Assembly (NCBI GenBank): GCA_903813345.2
Contig: CAIIXF020000010.1
Coordinates: 5,387,169 to 5,447,168 of the forward strand
DNA length: 60,000 nt
Reading direction: 5' to 3'
From: Owenia fusiformis
Taxonomy: Eukaryota > Annelida > Polychaeta > Sabellida > Oweniidae
Part shown: positions 16,057 to 27,724 of the stretch, in pieces
Layout: each line of letters begins with the position of its first letter
Numbering within the stretch: position 1 is the first letter of the stretch
Made by a program: the position numbers and the translations under genes
Notes under the pieces: generated by a model
What the model was told of the DNA's origin: nothing
Database searches by the model: none
Seen by the model: only the letters and a program-made list of their open reading frames with translations

Positions 16057-16451
16057 ATGCAAAAATAAACATGGATAATTTCTGGTGTTTTGATATATTT
16101 CGTGTTACCAATAACAATTCAAAAGTGTCCGCTGATGCTTACCCTATTTAGTTGATAATTGAATAATATATAAAATGTTTGTGGAAAATTTATAGACTGA
16201 TTGGGTACAACGTCGTTCAGTATGCCTATAAAATTCTGTCCACAACTTTTGAATCACCCCTCGCACACATCATGTATTAGCCCTCTTGTTCTTTTACTTA
16301 TCCCCTAACTATAGATATTCTCCAGTGCCCTTTGGCCATTGCTTTTTGATTGTGTTCTACAGTAAATCAAACCTGAGATGTTAAAAACAGAAAGTAACCG
16401 TTGACTTGAAAAAAGTTTCACATCAAATTAACAGTAAATGCTTTTATGTAT
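16057..16451. other. Carboxylesterase upstream gap
   Basis: About 400 bases separate the carboxylesterase ATG from LTR element 1. No clear TATA box or other promoter element was recognised. The native promoter should lie here or be displaced by the insertion. Confidence 0.4.
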
Positions 16452-16455
16452 GTAT

Positions 16456-19032
16456 TGTAACAGTTTGGCCTATTTTTGTGGATATACGTGGTAGCGTGGC
16501 TAATAATAGGCCCACTGTTTAGTAAACGGTGTTTACTTGGTGAGTTACACGGCACACGTTAAATGTGCGATTGTCCCTAAAGAATTAAACAGACATATAC
16601 AATTAAATATAAATATAAAACAGTATATTGTGGCGTTTATAAGCCCAAATAAAGATGTACATTAAATGTCAAGTATGAAGGTTAAAATGCTACGATATTA
16701 TTATCTCTCTCAAAACTCACAACTCAAAAGTCCATATAAGCTAATAATAATCACTAAGAACACAATATCCAGAGTCCATATAAACTAAAGTAGATGATCA
16801 CTATATACCACTGTTGTATCTCCAATATTAAAAGTTCATATATGTTGTAATACTTGTACGTCTTGTATTGTACTTGTAACTTGAACCTGAAATAGTAATC
16901 TCCTGGATCCTCCTCTATGTAGTGTAGTATGATTCAAATTTGATGATGTGAAATCATCTAAGTCAACTATCGCTCCGTAAACGTAAATCTCCTGGATCCT
17001 CTTCACTGTATTGTAGTATAATTCAGCTTTGATAATGTGAAATCATCAAGTCAACTATCGGCTCGGTAAATGGCTATCTCCTGGATCCTCCTCAATGTGT
17101 TGTAGTATAATTCAACTTTGATTATGTGAAATAATCTAAGTCAAACTATCAACTCTGTAAATGGTTATCTCCTGGATCCTTCTCTCTGTGTTGTAGTATA
17201 GTTCAACTTTGATTATGTGAAATAATCCAAGTCAAACTATCAGCTCTGTGAACGGTTATCTCCTGGATCCTCCTCTCTGTGTTGTAGATGTATATTCTAA
17301 CTTCAATGACACAAAATCATCAAAGTCAAAATATCTCGCTGGATAATCTGCTAAGTCCTGGAACGTCCTCTCTATAGATGTATATTCTAACTTCAATGAC
17401 CCAAAATCATCAAAGTCAAAATATCTCGTTGAATAAACTGCTAAGTCCTGGAGCCTCTTCAATGTAGATGTATATTCTAACTTCAATGACCAAAAATCAT
17501 CAAAGTCAAAATATCTCGTTGAATAAACTGCTAAGTCCTGGAGCCTCTTCAATGTAGATGTATATTCTAACTTCAATGACACAAGATCATCAAAGTCAAA
17601 ATATCTCGTTGAATAAACTGCTTAGTCCCAGAACCTCTTCTCTGTAGATGTATAAGTCAAACTATCACAATCTTCAAACTACCAAGTCCAAGGACATCTA
17701 AAACACGGCATCAACTGTTAAGTCTATGTAGCCTACTTCCTTCACAATTAAATAATCAGGCTACCTACAAATATAGCATGCACACAACAACATATGCAAA
17801 AAGATAACAAGTGAAATATTTGACCTCTAAAATGACTAAGTTCATTTAATGTTAAGTGCTACTGATATTAAAATATTCTAAGTTCAATATTTCTCTTTCC
17901 AAAAACAACAAAGTCCAAAATAATATTTCACCAAATATTGACTAAGTTAATTTCATACTAAGTTATACTGATGTTAAAATATTCTAAGTTAAATATTTCT
18001 ATCTCCAAAAATAACAAAGTCCAAAATAATGTTTCACCAAATACTGACTAAGTCCAATAATGTTGTAAATCGTCTAAGTTCCTTGATGATCAAAATAGCT
18101 TGTTTCTCAAACACAAGTTATGTCAGCATTTCCTCTCAGTCTATGAAGGCTGGACAATACGTCTAATGCTTTGCGCTGGGGATAGCTTCACCCTGTCGAA
18201 GTTTTGTCCAGTCTTGTAGATCTCCCTTACTTCCAGTGCGATAAATAAACTAAGTTCCTCTCACTTAGCTACATCAAAGTTTCCCAAAAATCCAAGTTCC
18301 AAAATAAACTAAGTTTCGCACACTTAGTTTCCTCAATCTGCCCTTGTATACTGCAAACGTATAGCTTGGTTCATCAGATGTATTCTACTAAGGTACAGCT
18401 TCTATCTTCATGTGTATACTGCAAACGTATAGCTTCAAGACCACAAAATCAACTAAGTTCTATAAAACTTAGAAGATTTTAGCTGTTTCCCGAAATTCCG
18501 CTCTGGAGATCCTTCCTCGACAACATCTGGCATCGCACTCACGATCCTTCAACAGCGAGATACTTATATAGGCCCGATGACGTCATCGATTTTCGTACAA
18601 GATTTCAACTGTGAATTACAGCTTACTTACGCCATATTTCGCTTCAATATTGATCATACAGCAAGATTATAATATTGACTCAAGAAATATAACAGTAATT
18701 AATCACTATCTAGTCTAATTTTCCTTCGATTCAATCGAATCAAAAGCAGGAAGTAAAATAATAAAGTTGTCATGTTAGACTACCGATCAACTACAAATTA
18801 GACTGCCAGATAAGACTGCCCGATCAACATAAACAAAATTGTGATCAAATAAATAAAACATGTGAACTATTTCACCTCTGTAAGTACAACCTAAGTGCTG
18901 CAAATGATACTACATTTATAAATCTTAATAATCTCAATAGGAAATTACTTTCCAAGTGTAATAATTGCCTTATATACAAAAACACAGCACTTAATTAACA
19001 ATCAAAAATTTTACATTTAAAATTCCGTTACA
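16456..19032 (-). repeat. LTR element 1: 3' LTR
   Basis: It starts TGTAACAG and ends CCGTTACA, 2577 bases. It contains about eight units of roughly 90 bases at 16890-17640, first marked by TCTCCTGGATCC, later by GATGTATATTCTAACTTCAA. At least 14 CTAAGT hexamers (ACTTAG in the sense direction) are spread through it. The TATA box is near the sense 5' side, so most repeats lie downstream of the inferred transcription start. Confidence 0.92.
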
Positions 19033-19041
19033 CTCCCCCCT
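19033..19041 (-). other. Polypurine tract of element 1
   Basis: In the sense direction AGGGGGGAG directly abuts the 3' LTR start, the expected place for plus-strand priming. Confidence 0.75.
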
Positions 19042-19050
19042 ACCAAGATA

Positions 19051-19070
19051 TTGGTACGTCCTCGTACCAA
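19051..19070. other. Hairpin beside the polypurine tract, element 1
   Basis: TTGGTACG and CGTACCAA form an 8-base stem with a 4-base loop, nine bases from the polypurine tract. Element 2 has a matching hairpin at nearly the same distance. Confidence 0.6.
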
Positions 19071-19156
19071 ACTAAGACATAAATGTACTTTCTAACTAAC
19101 TACAGACTTACAAAATATCTAACTTGCCAAAAATGTATAACATGTCAAATATGTTC

Positions 19157-19168
19157 AACCCCGGGGTT
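19157..19168. other. Conserved palindrome AACCCCGGGGTT, element 1
   Basis: This 12-base palindrome, followed by AACTA, lies in the untranslated region between the gag-pro stop and the 3' LTR. The same motif occurs at 34857-34868 in element 2, although the surrounding sequence differs. Confidence 0.55.
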
Positions 19169-19348
19169 AACTAATTATCAATACAATGTTCAAGTTTCTA
19201 ACTACTTGAATATTTAACTTTATTTTAAAGATCTAACTAACTTTTCACAAGTTAACACCTAACTCTGTTTCACTACACATATAAAAATTATACTCATGTG
19301 AATTTACTCTCTCTTGTAGCGCTTCCTGGATGATTGAGACCTGGACTT

Positions 19349-22300
19349 CTATCGTCCTCTATCTGGGGATCTGGATCTCCAATCATGATCCCGGCTAAAC
19401 CTTCTGTGACGCGGGAAACTGTCTGGAAGGTCTGCTTCACGAGTATGGTTTGACCTGTGAAGCTCATTTGATACTCTGTGTCTCAATCGGGAATGTCTAT
19501 CGGAAAAATGAGCTGATCGATTTCTGTCATGTCGGTATTCTGATCTCCAAACATGTCTGTAATCAGCTGACCTTGATCTATCACGACCAGAACTGTAATA
19601 ACCTGATCTCCTATCAGATTTGTAACCATGTAACTTTGATTGGGATTGGTAATATCTATGAACTCGGCCTTCCTCAGGATAAGTTCCACTACCAGACCTG
19701 TATCTTGAATAGGACCTTGACTGGTGACTATCTCTGCTTGTTCCAGGCTGGTTGAACACATCATTATGTTCAGAAATCTCAGCCACAAAATCATCCAAGT
19801 GTCCGGGACGTTTGCGTTCCCTCCTGGAAGGTTTTTCATCCACTTCCTTCTTGGGTGGGGACTTTACAGTGTCCTTAATGTCTGAAGTATCATCCTGTTG
19901 AATAGGCATAAGGTCTCTTTCAGGCTCGCCTTTGGGCTTTTCTTCCTGTTCTGTACGATTCTTGACATTTCTGGAACTCTCTGTCTCAAAAGTCAGTTTA
20001 CATTTCCCATAATCTAATCTGGCCTTAGAAGCAGCTAGGTAATCTGTCCCTAAGATTCCCTCAGAAATAATATCAGCCACAACAACCTCTAGCTTCTCTA
20101 CATGTCCACCAATATTTACTTCGACTTGTGTAACACCCTGCATATGCAAAGGTTTCCCACCAGCTTGCACAAAGACCTTCTTAGGTGGTTCAAGTTTGGG
20201 TTGCTTGTGTTGAGGCATCTTCCTATAGACGTTTGAACTAACAATAGTTTTTGCTGACCCAGAATCTACTAAAAAGTCAACATCAGTGTCACATACTGTT
20301 CCATTGATCACTATGTTCTGGGCATCTTTGAAAAATACAACATTGTTTCTCTGTGGGGATATGGATCTAACTGTAGCAATCTTGCTATATTTACCAGGTA
20401 CTTCCCCTTTTTGCTCTTCGGCATGCTTCCTTAAATAACAATCTGCTATTTGATGTCCAGGCTTCTGACAGTAGAAGCACTTGCGTCTGTTACTCATGTT
20501 CCCACTATTTATGGACTTACTGAAAATGCCTTTCTTGGTATCACTCTGTCTTGTATGACATTCAGACTGATAATGTCCTAACTTGTCGCAATAAAAACAT
20601 TTGATACTTTTGGACATATGCTTTTTCTCTCTTGACTCTTGTGTGTCTTTCAACTCTTTAATCATCTTTTTAAGAATAGCTGTAGATTCTTCGTGCATCC
20701 CTTGCACTAACTTCATAAGATTAGTAGGCATCTCTTGTATCAATTGGTTTTGCATTTCCACTAACTTTGCTGTAGACTCTCTATGCAGCTCTTGAAATGC
20801 TTTCACCACTTTCAGCATCTCATTTTCAACCGGTTCCTCTTCTACAACATTAATTCCCTCATCTTGATGTCTTGGTTTCAAGCCTTTGCTGATCCTTTCA
20901 GACTCAAGATAAGATTCCTCTCGTATGGCAATTTCGATGGTCTTGTCCAAAGTGCTACAATATTTGCTATTATTATGAATGGATCGCCTAATCTCATCAT
21001 CAGGGATAGCCTGTGCAAAACGTTCCCTAGCCAAACGATCTTGAGCAGCCCGAGGTAACTCAGGATATGCTAATGATGTCAGCCGTCTGACATCTTGACC
21101 AAGAGTCTGTAGTGTTTCCTTGGGTTTACGTGTTCGGCCCACCCACTCTGCTTGGTACACATCTGCTTTACCTCCTGGGCCAAACCTTTTATCTAAGGCA
21201 GACACCAATTCATCATACGTATAGCCAGGGTCCATCTCATAGATGAGTTGTTGCGCTTGACCCCTAAGGCTAGTTGCAAGAAACTGTTTCTTCTCTTCAT
21301 CGCTCCATGAATTTGCACTTACACACATGGCAAAATAGGCTTTGTAGTCAATCCATGGTGTAGTTCCATTGTATGTGTCAGGTTTTATCTTTGTCTTGCT
21401 CTGAGAGGCAGCTCTCTTAGGTATTGTCTCTTCCAATACCTTCCCAACTAATTTAGTCGTCTCTTCATGCATCTTTGCAAACTGAGCTATCACTGAAGGC
21501 ATTGTATCATTCATTGGTACGGCCGTTTCCTCTTCTTGAGGAGTAAAATGTGTCATATTTGCATTAGTCTGCAGAGCTTCTTCATATCTGGTTTCAGCCT
21601 CATTCGGTAATTCATCATATGTAGATCGGTATCTATCCTTGGAAGGCTGACTTTGAGTCTGTTGAGGCACAAACATTCTTTTACTCGGTGTTCCCACAAA
21701 CTTTGTCTCTCCGAATCCATAGTCATCTTCTGACTTTACAGCTGCAACTCTCCTTTTTGTCGGAGGACTCTTAAATGCAGGTCTCTTTGGCAATCCTGTA
21801 AAATCTTCATCAGAAGCAATTCTCTTCTGGCGTATGAGTGGCCACTTTGGGGGAGTTACTATTCGTTTTGGTTCAGCAGGTAATTCCTGATTAACCACTG
21901 TAGGCCCCCCTACCACTCCTTGCTGTGGATTAAACATAGGAAGAACTTGTCGAGACTGCAATCTCTGGGGAGTTACACTAGACTTAGCCTGTAATATTGT
22001 TCTGGATTCTAGACTTGTTCCTGATGTCACTACAGGACTTGAAGGCCTGACGTTACCCTGTAAAACTGGTTCAGGGCGAGAAGTTGGACCTTGTAATGCC
22101 ACCTGTAAGGTCTGACATAAGTTATTCATCTCTTCCTTAAATTCTGCCTTCAAAGTTTGTGACAAAGTTCCGATACGATCTTTGATCTGTGTGACTTCTC
22201 CACCAATGTTATTGACCTGGCTTCCCATGTTAGACATGTGTCCTTCCATGTTAGCCACCTGTCCTTCTATATGCGACATCTGTCCTTCCATCATGTTTAT

Positions 22301-22852
22301 GGTAGTCACATTCTGGTTAATGGCATCTTCCATAACATGTATATGAGTTTTTATTTCTCTGTCAGCTGGTTTTTCCTGCATGTCCACTCTAAGTTCTGCA
22401 GGTGTAGTTATCATGGTTGAGGTGCGAGGCATATATCTATCTCCTTTGGGTCTGGCTCCCCATGCTTGACTCTGTGGACTATAAACACCATTATGTATTG
22501 CGCCTGACCAATAGCCAGTAGTCTGTCCACTCCAGGCTTTCTTAAACTCAGTTTCTATCCCAGTCTTATCACTAGGGTAGATTGCTTCTGCACCCCCAAC
22601 TGTAGGGTGTCTCTCATCTAGATCTGCCTCACTTGGCAACCTCCATTTCTCCATCGCTGGGAGTACTGTAGCCATATGTTCCGTAGCCTTTCTTCCTGTA
22701 TATTGAAGAGTGTCATCCTTGGCTATAGGATTATCTATCTCACCATCGGTAGCTAACTTTACAAAGACAGTCTTCTCTACATCTTTAGACTTGTCTGTAT
22801 TTGTATCAGAGAGATCACCACTCTCTATCGACTTTGGAGCTTCTGTATCCAT
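19349..22852 (-). CDS. gag-pro: Gag-protease polyprotein of LTR element 1 (1167 residues)
   Basis: The ATG lies 68 bases inside the 5' LTR. Order of parts: an acidic N-terminus with EKTVFVK and EIDNP; a coiled coil at about 170-250 made of clear heptads (MEGQMSH, IEGQVAN, MEGHMSN); a basic Pro-rich linker; a Ty3/Gypsy capsid domain at about 488-655 (KPDTYNGTTPWIDYKAYF ... LRGQAQQL ... RFGPGG); two CCHC zinc knuckles (CFYCDKLGHYQSEC near 751, CFYCQKPGHQIADC near 791); a retropepsin with FLVDSGSA near 860 and GILGTDYLAAS near 930; and an Arg/Ser-rich tail. The frame ends TAG-free at TGA in the R-rich tail with no pol after it. It should form particles and process itself. It is intact, with no stop or frameshift. 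Confidence 0.93.
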   Translation of the reverse strand: MDTEAPKSIESGDLSDTNTDKSKDVEKTVFVKLATDGEIDNPIAKDDTLQYTGRKATEHMATVLPAMEKWRLPSEADLDERHPTVGGAEAIYPSDKTGIETEFKKAWSGQTTGYWSGAIHNGVYSPQSQAWGARPKGDRYMPRTSTMITTPAELRVDMQEKPADREIKTHIHVMEDAINQNVTTINMMEGQMSHIEGQVANMEGHMSNMGSQVNNIGGEVTQIKDRIGTLSQTLKAEFKEEMNNLCQTLQVALQGPTSRPEPVLQGNVRPSSPVVTSGTSLESRTILQAKSSVTPQRLQSRQVLPMFNPQQGVVGGPTVVNQELPAEPKRIVTPPKWPLIRQKRIASDEDFTGLPKRPAFKSPPTKRRVAAVKSEDDYGFGETKFVGTPSKRMFVPQQTQSQPSKDRYRSTYDELPNEAETRYEEALQTNANMTHFTPQEEETAVPMNDTMPSVIAQFAKMHEETTKLVGKVLEETIPKRAASQSKTKIKPDTYNGTTPWIDYKAYFAMCVSANSWSDEEKKQFLATSLRGQAQQLIYEMDPGYTYDELVSALDKRFGPGGKADVYQAEWVGRTRKPKETLQTLGQDVRRLTSLAYPELPRAAQDRLARERFAQAIPDDEIRRSIHNNSKYCSTLDKTIEIAIREESYLESERISKGLKPRHQDEGINVVEEEPVENEMLKVVKAFQELHRESTAKLVEMQNQLIQEMPTNLMKLVQGMHEESTAILKKMIKELKDTQESREKKHMSKSIKCFYCDKLGHYQSECHTRQSDTKKGIFSKSINSGNMSNRRKCFYCQKPGHQIADCYLRKHAEEQKGEVPGKYSKIATVRSISPQRNNVVFFKDAQNIVINGTVCDTDVDFLVDSGSAKTIVSSNVYRKMPQHKQPKLEPPKKVFVQAGGKPLHMQGVTQVEVNIGGHVEKLEVVVADIISEGILGTDYLAASKARLDYGKCKLTFETESSRNVKNRTEQEEKPKGEPERDLMPIQQDDTSDIKDTVKSPPKKEVDEKPSRRERKRPGHLDDFVAEISEHNDVFNQPGTSRDSHQSRSYSRYRSGSGTYPEEGRVHRYYQSQSKLHGYKSDRRSGYYSSGRDRSRSADYRHVWRSEYRHDRNRSAHFSDRHSRLRHRVSNELHRSNHTREADLPDSFPRHRRFSRDHDWRSRSPDRGR

Positions 22853-22901
22853 CTTTAAAGTGCTATAATGTGCCTCTGGTTCAAGTCCTCAGAAACAATC
22901 A

Positions 22902-22919
22902 ATCCCACCGCTGCCACCA
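22902..22919 (-). other. Primer binding site of element 1 (tRNA-Leu type)
   Basis: In the sense direction it reads TGGTGGCAGCGGTGGGAT, one base after the 5' LTR. It is the complement of a tRNA 3' end ...ATCCCACCGCTGCCA plus CCA, which I recognise as that of animal tRNA-Leu(AAG/UAG). Confidence 0.8.
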
Positions 22920-22920
22920 A

Positions 22921-25497
22921 TGTAACAGTTTGGCCTATTTTTGTGGATATACGTGGTAGCGTGGCTAATAATAGGCCCACTGTTTAGTAAACGGTGTTTA
23001 CTTGGTGAGTTACACGGCACACGTTAAATGTGCGATTGTCCCTAAAGAATTAAACAGACATATACAATTAAATATAAATATAAAACAGTATATTGTGGCG
23101 TTTATAAGCCCAAATAAAGATGTACATTAAATGTCAAGTATGAAGGTTAAAATGCTACGATATTATTATCTCTCTCAAAACTCACAACTCAAAAGTCCAT
23201 ATAAGCTAATAATAATCACTAAGAACACAATATCCAGAGTCCATATAAACTAAAGTAGATGATCACTATATACCACTGTTGTATCTCCAATATTAAAAGT
23301 TCATATATGTTGTAATACTTGTACGTCTTGTATTGTACTTGTAACTTGAACCTGAAATAGTAATCTCCTGGATCCTCCTCTATGTAGTGTAGTATGATTC
23401 AAATTTGATGATGTGAAATCATCTAAGTCAACTATCGCTCCGTAAACGTAAATCTCCTGGATCCTCTTCACTGTATTGTAGTATAATTCAGCTTTGATAA
23501 TGTGAAATCATCAAGTCAACTATCGGCTCGGTAAATGGCTATCTCCTGGATCCTCCTCAATGTGTTGTAGTATAATTCAACTTTGATTATGTGAAATAAT
23601 CTAAGTCAAACTATCAACTCTGTAAATGGTTATCTCCTGGATCCTTCTCTCTGTGTTGTAGTATAGTTCAACTTTGATTATGTGAAATAATCCAAGTCAA
23701 ACTATCAGCTCTGTGAACGGTTATCTCCTGGATCCTCCTCTCTGTGTTGTAGATGTATATTCTAACTTCAATGACACAAAATCATCAAAGTCAAAATATC
23801 TCGCTGGATAATCTGCTAAGTCCTGGAACGTCCTCTCTATAGATGTATATTCTAACTTCAATGACCCAAAATCATCAAAGTCAAAATATCTCGTTGAATA
23901 AACTGCTAAGTCCTGGAGCCTCTTCAATGTAGATGTATATTCTAACTTCAATGACCAAAAATCATCAAAGTCAAAATATCTCGTTGAATAAACTGCTAAG
24001 TCCTGGAGCCTCTTCAATGTAGATGTATATTCTAACTTCAATGACACAAGATCATCAAAGTCAAAATATCTCGTTGAATAAACTGCTTAGTCCCAGAACC
24101 TCTTCTCTGTAGATGTATAAGTCAAACTATCACAATCTTCAAACTACCAAGTCCAAGGACATCTAAAACACGGCATCAACTGTTAAGTCTATGTAGCCTA
24201 CTTCCTTCACAATTAAATAATCAGGCTACCTACAAATATAGCATGCACACAACAACATATGCAAAAAGATAACAAGTGAAATATTTGACCTCTAAAATGA
24301 CTAAGTTCATTTAATGTTAAGTGCTACTGATATTAAAATATTCTAAGTTCAATATTTCTCTTTCCAAAAACAACAAAGTCCAAAATAATATTTCACCAAA
24401 TATTGACTAAGTTAATTTCATACTAAGTTATACTGATGTTAAAATATTCTAAGTTAAATATTTCTATCTCCAAAAATAACAAAGTCCAAAATAATGTTTC
24501 ACCAAATACTGACTAAGTCCAATAATGTTGTAAATCGTCTAAGTTCCTTGATGATCAAAATAGCTTGTTTCTCAAACACAAGTTATGTCAGCATTTCCTC
24601 TCAGTCTATGAAGGCTGGACAATACGTCTAATGCTTTGCGCTGGGGATAGCTTCACCCTGTCGAAGTTTTGTCCAGTCTTGTAGATCTCCCTTACTTCCA
24701 GTGCGATAAATAAACTAAGTTCCTCTCACTTAGCTACATCAAAGTTTCCCAAAAATCCAAGTTCCAAAATAAACTAAGTTTCGCACACTTAGTTTCCTCA
24801 ATCTGCCCTTGTATACTGCAAACGTATAGCTTGGTTCATCAGATGTATTCTACTAAGGTACAGCTTCTATCTTCATGTGTATACTGCAAACGTATAGCTT
24901 CAAGACCACAAAATCAACTAAGTTCTATAAAACTTAGAAGATTTTAGCTGTTTCCCGAAATTCCGCTCTGGAGATCCTTCCTCGACAACATCTGGCATCG
25001 CACTCACGATCCTTCAACAGCGAGATACTTATATAGGCCCGATGACGTCATCGATTTTCGTACAAGATTTCAACTGTGAATTACAGCTTACTTACGCCAT
25101 ATTTCGCTTCAATATTGATCATACAGCAAGATTATAATATTGACTCAAGAAATATAACAGTAATTAATCACTATCTAGTCTAATTTTCCTTCGATTCAAT
25201 CGAATCAAAAGCAGGAAGTAAAATAATAAAGTTGTCATGTTAGACTACCGATCAACTACAAATTAGACTGCCAGATAAGACTGCCCGATCAACATAAACA
25301 AAATTGTGATCAAATAAATAAAACATGTGAACTATTTCACCTCTGTAAGTACAACCTAAGTGCTGCAAATGATACTACATTTATAAATCTTAATAATCTC
25401 AATAGGAAATTACTTTCCAAGTGTAATAATTGCCTTATATACAAAAACACAGCACTTAATTAACAATCAAAAATTTTACATTTAAAATTCCGTTACA
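22921..25497 (-). repeat. LTR element 1: 5' LTR
   Basis: This is the same 2577-base sequence as 16456-19032, offset by 6465. It should drive the genomic transcript. It ends one base before the primer binding site. Confidence 0.92.
25028..25050 (-). promoter_or_regulatory. Core promoter in the 5' LTR of element 1 (CRE plus TATA)
   Basis: In the sense direction, a CGATGACGTCATCG palindrome (TGACGTCA at 25043-25050) is followed within ten bases by TATATAAG (25035-25028). The same pair is in the 3' LTR at 18563-18585. It implies a U3 of about 500 bases and an R-U5 leader of about 2 kb. Confidence 0.6.
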
Positions 25498-26483
25498 GTA
25501 TATTGATCTTTGGTATCTTACCAGCGTGTAGCACCACAAGAACACTCTGAAGAAAACGCATACTTAGAGACCTTAAAGTGTAACATATGCCCTGAACAAA
25601 TATTCAATGCGGTGGAGTGTCTTTACACACGTCAACGCTACCGTCTCGATAACCAGGTCATGTAGATATTGTAAATTTTTAACCAATCTATGTATGGATT
25701 AGTGAATTATTGATTTTGATGGGACCCTTATTTCTATGACACATGATACCTTGATGTTAACATATTTGTTTATTTGATGTTCAAATGATGGATGAATGCT
25801 GCTGCAGTACTGCATACACATTGACACTTTTGACATAGAGGCATTTAGTGAGGGAAAATGTTCAGTTTACTTTTTGAATACTAAAGTTACAGAGCTTCAA
25901 AGTCATTTTTGAAAATCGTTTTTCTCCTCGCGTGTTATTTCAATGGTAGGAGTTTTTTGAAAAATAATTTTGACTTTGAAGACCTTTTTTAAACCTGAAG
26001 AAACGAATCATTTTTTTATAAAACAAAATTAGCAAATTCAATTGACTACCTAACTTGTATTTTTGCAAGAACTTGGATGGATGAATATTCTTTCATGTGA
26101 CTTGCAGCAAACCTAACATTTCCCATTGATTTACACGGGAATGTCGATTTTCAAAAATTCATCAGATTTATCATCAATCTTCGACCTATTGTAATTGAGG
26201 AAAAAATGGGGGGAAAATGTTAAATGTCTTCCTGAAGCTGATCTTTATTGTCACTGTTTATAGATGAACTTGATATAGTTTGGTACCTTTTTTTGACATT
26301 TGGTATAGCAATGGACCCACTTTCTGGTATGGGAATGGTCATGGATAAATTTGACATTTTGGTATGGGATATTGATATCTGAGGGTTCAGCCGAGATCCC
26401 CCACCAAATTTTGTACACAGTGAACCCCCTGAGGCGTTAGTCCAGGTTGATGATCCTCCATCAACTAAAACTGCTCGTCTTCT

Positions 26484-26508
26484 ACAGGGTGGTCCAAAAA
26501 GTGAACCC
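26484..26508 (+). repeat. Transposon-type end, copy 1
   Basis: ACAGGGTGGTCCAAAAAGTG followed by AACCC. It is identical over these bases to 27223-27247 and in the same orientation, so the two are separate ends, not a terminal pair. Confidence 0.45.
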
Positions 26509-26622
26509 CTGCAACAGGCTATAGAGATATAAGTTTACCTTACCATATGACAAATGGAACACTATTTGAACAGAAAACACTTTTCACACTTTCATTGATC
26601 ATTTTGAAGCAGTTTTAACCAC

Positions 26623-26684
26623 GTGTAGGTAAAATGCCCCTTAGCTGTTAAATGTTTAACAGTTAAGGGGCATTTTACCTACAC
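26623..26684. repeat. Near-perfect 30-base hairpin
   Basis: Arms 26623-26652 and 26655-26684 pair at 29 of 30 positions with a 2-base TG loop. The size resembles a small hairpin RNA precursor or a minimal foldback element. It lies in intergenic sequence. Confidence 0.7.
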
Positions 26685-27222
26685 AAACGGTCAGAGGGGG
26701 GGGCAAAGTTGCCCCATATGACCAGGAATCTGAGAACCCCTTCGTCAATTATCTTTAGAAAATCAAAAGAAAATCTAATATACAATACCCTTTGCATTCG
26801 TTTGACTTCACTTCTGAAAAGAGAGCTTCGTAATAAACAGTGATTTTATTCAGCTCCGCCTACCTCGTTGTCCTGTTACTATGGTAACCAAATGACATAG
26901 TAAATATTATGTTTTTTCAATGATATTAATACAATACAAAGCTATCATATACATGTTGCTCCTGACCAAGTATGAACAAAATCCACCACTAAGAATTTTT
27001 TTTTTTTTTAGATAAAACGGTGGAGAACTTTTGGATCAACCCTCGTAACATAGTTTTTCGGGCACAACCGTAGGATTTTATTATATTGTTTGTATGTATG
27101 CGACAATAAAGCTGTGTTGTTCGGTTGAACACTATTGCGAATTTAATGATATAATACAATGAGCAAGTTCCTTCTGAAATCGCAAGCATATAGTCTTGTT
27201 TATAACAGCTTTTTTAAATAAT

Positions 27223-27247
27223 ACAGGGTGGTCCAAAAAGTGAACCC
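27223..27247 (+). repeat. Transposon-type end, copy 2
   Basis: Same ACAGGGTGGTCCAAAAAGTG motif as at 26484. After about 25 bases the two copies diverge. Confidence 0.45.
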
Positions 27248-27636
27248 TTATAACGGGCCATATTTTCCTCATTACCTCCTCCATGATATAGGGTCAATTG
27301 CAAACCCGGATTGCAAAAGATATTCTGGTTCAACAAAAGGCTATCCTACAAGCCGCCGGTGTTATCCTATCTGTTAAAATTGAACCCTTCAAAGATCAGG
27401 GGCGGACGTCTGGAAATCATCAAGGGAGGTGGAGCACAAATCAGGTCTGAGAAAAAAGTTTGAAATCCATTTTCTTCAAAATGTACCCTAAAATTAAAAT
27501 ATAAGGCATTAAAAGATCTAGTAATTACCAAAAAGGCCAACTATTTGGGGCCTTGAGGCCTTTTTAGCCCAAAATTTGTTTTGGCCCCAAGTTTTTCTTC
27601 TGGGCCCACCCAAAGGGGCCCCTCTCCCCCCCCCCC

Positions 27637-27724
27637 AACCAAACCCGTCTGGCCCAGTTATCTACTCCTGACGTCGTAGATCTACGATATCGAGAGTAGA
27701 TAACTGGGCCAGACGGGTTTGGTT
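27637..27724. repeat. Perfect 31-base inverted repeat with a palindromic loop
   Basis: Arms 27637-27667 and 27694-27724 are exact complements. The 26-base loop contains the 14-base palindrome TCGTAGATCTACGA. C runs flank both outer ends. The structure should extrude as a cruciform or fold as a very stable RNA. Confidence 0.7.

Larger units (their letters stand above)
16456..25497 (-). mobile_element. LTR element 1: intact gag-pro-only Ty3/Gypsy-type retroelement
   Basis: Two LTRs of 2577 bases flank a 3888-base interior on the minus strand. GTAT at 16452-16455 and 25498-25501 is a 4-base target duplication. LTR ends are TGTAAC and GTTACA. The interior has a tRNA-Leu-type primer site, one 1167-codon gag-protease ORF and a polypurine tract. 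Only about 316 bases remain after the ORF, so reverse transcriptase, RNase H and integrase are absent rather than frameshifted. The LTRs matched everywhere I compared them and have equal length, which points to a recent insertion. Copying must depend on pol supplied by another element. Confidence 0.92.
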
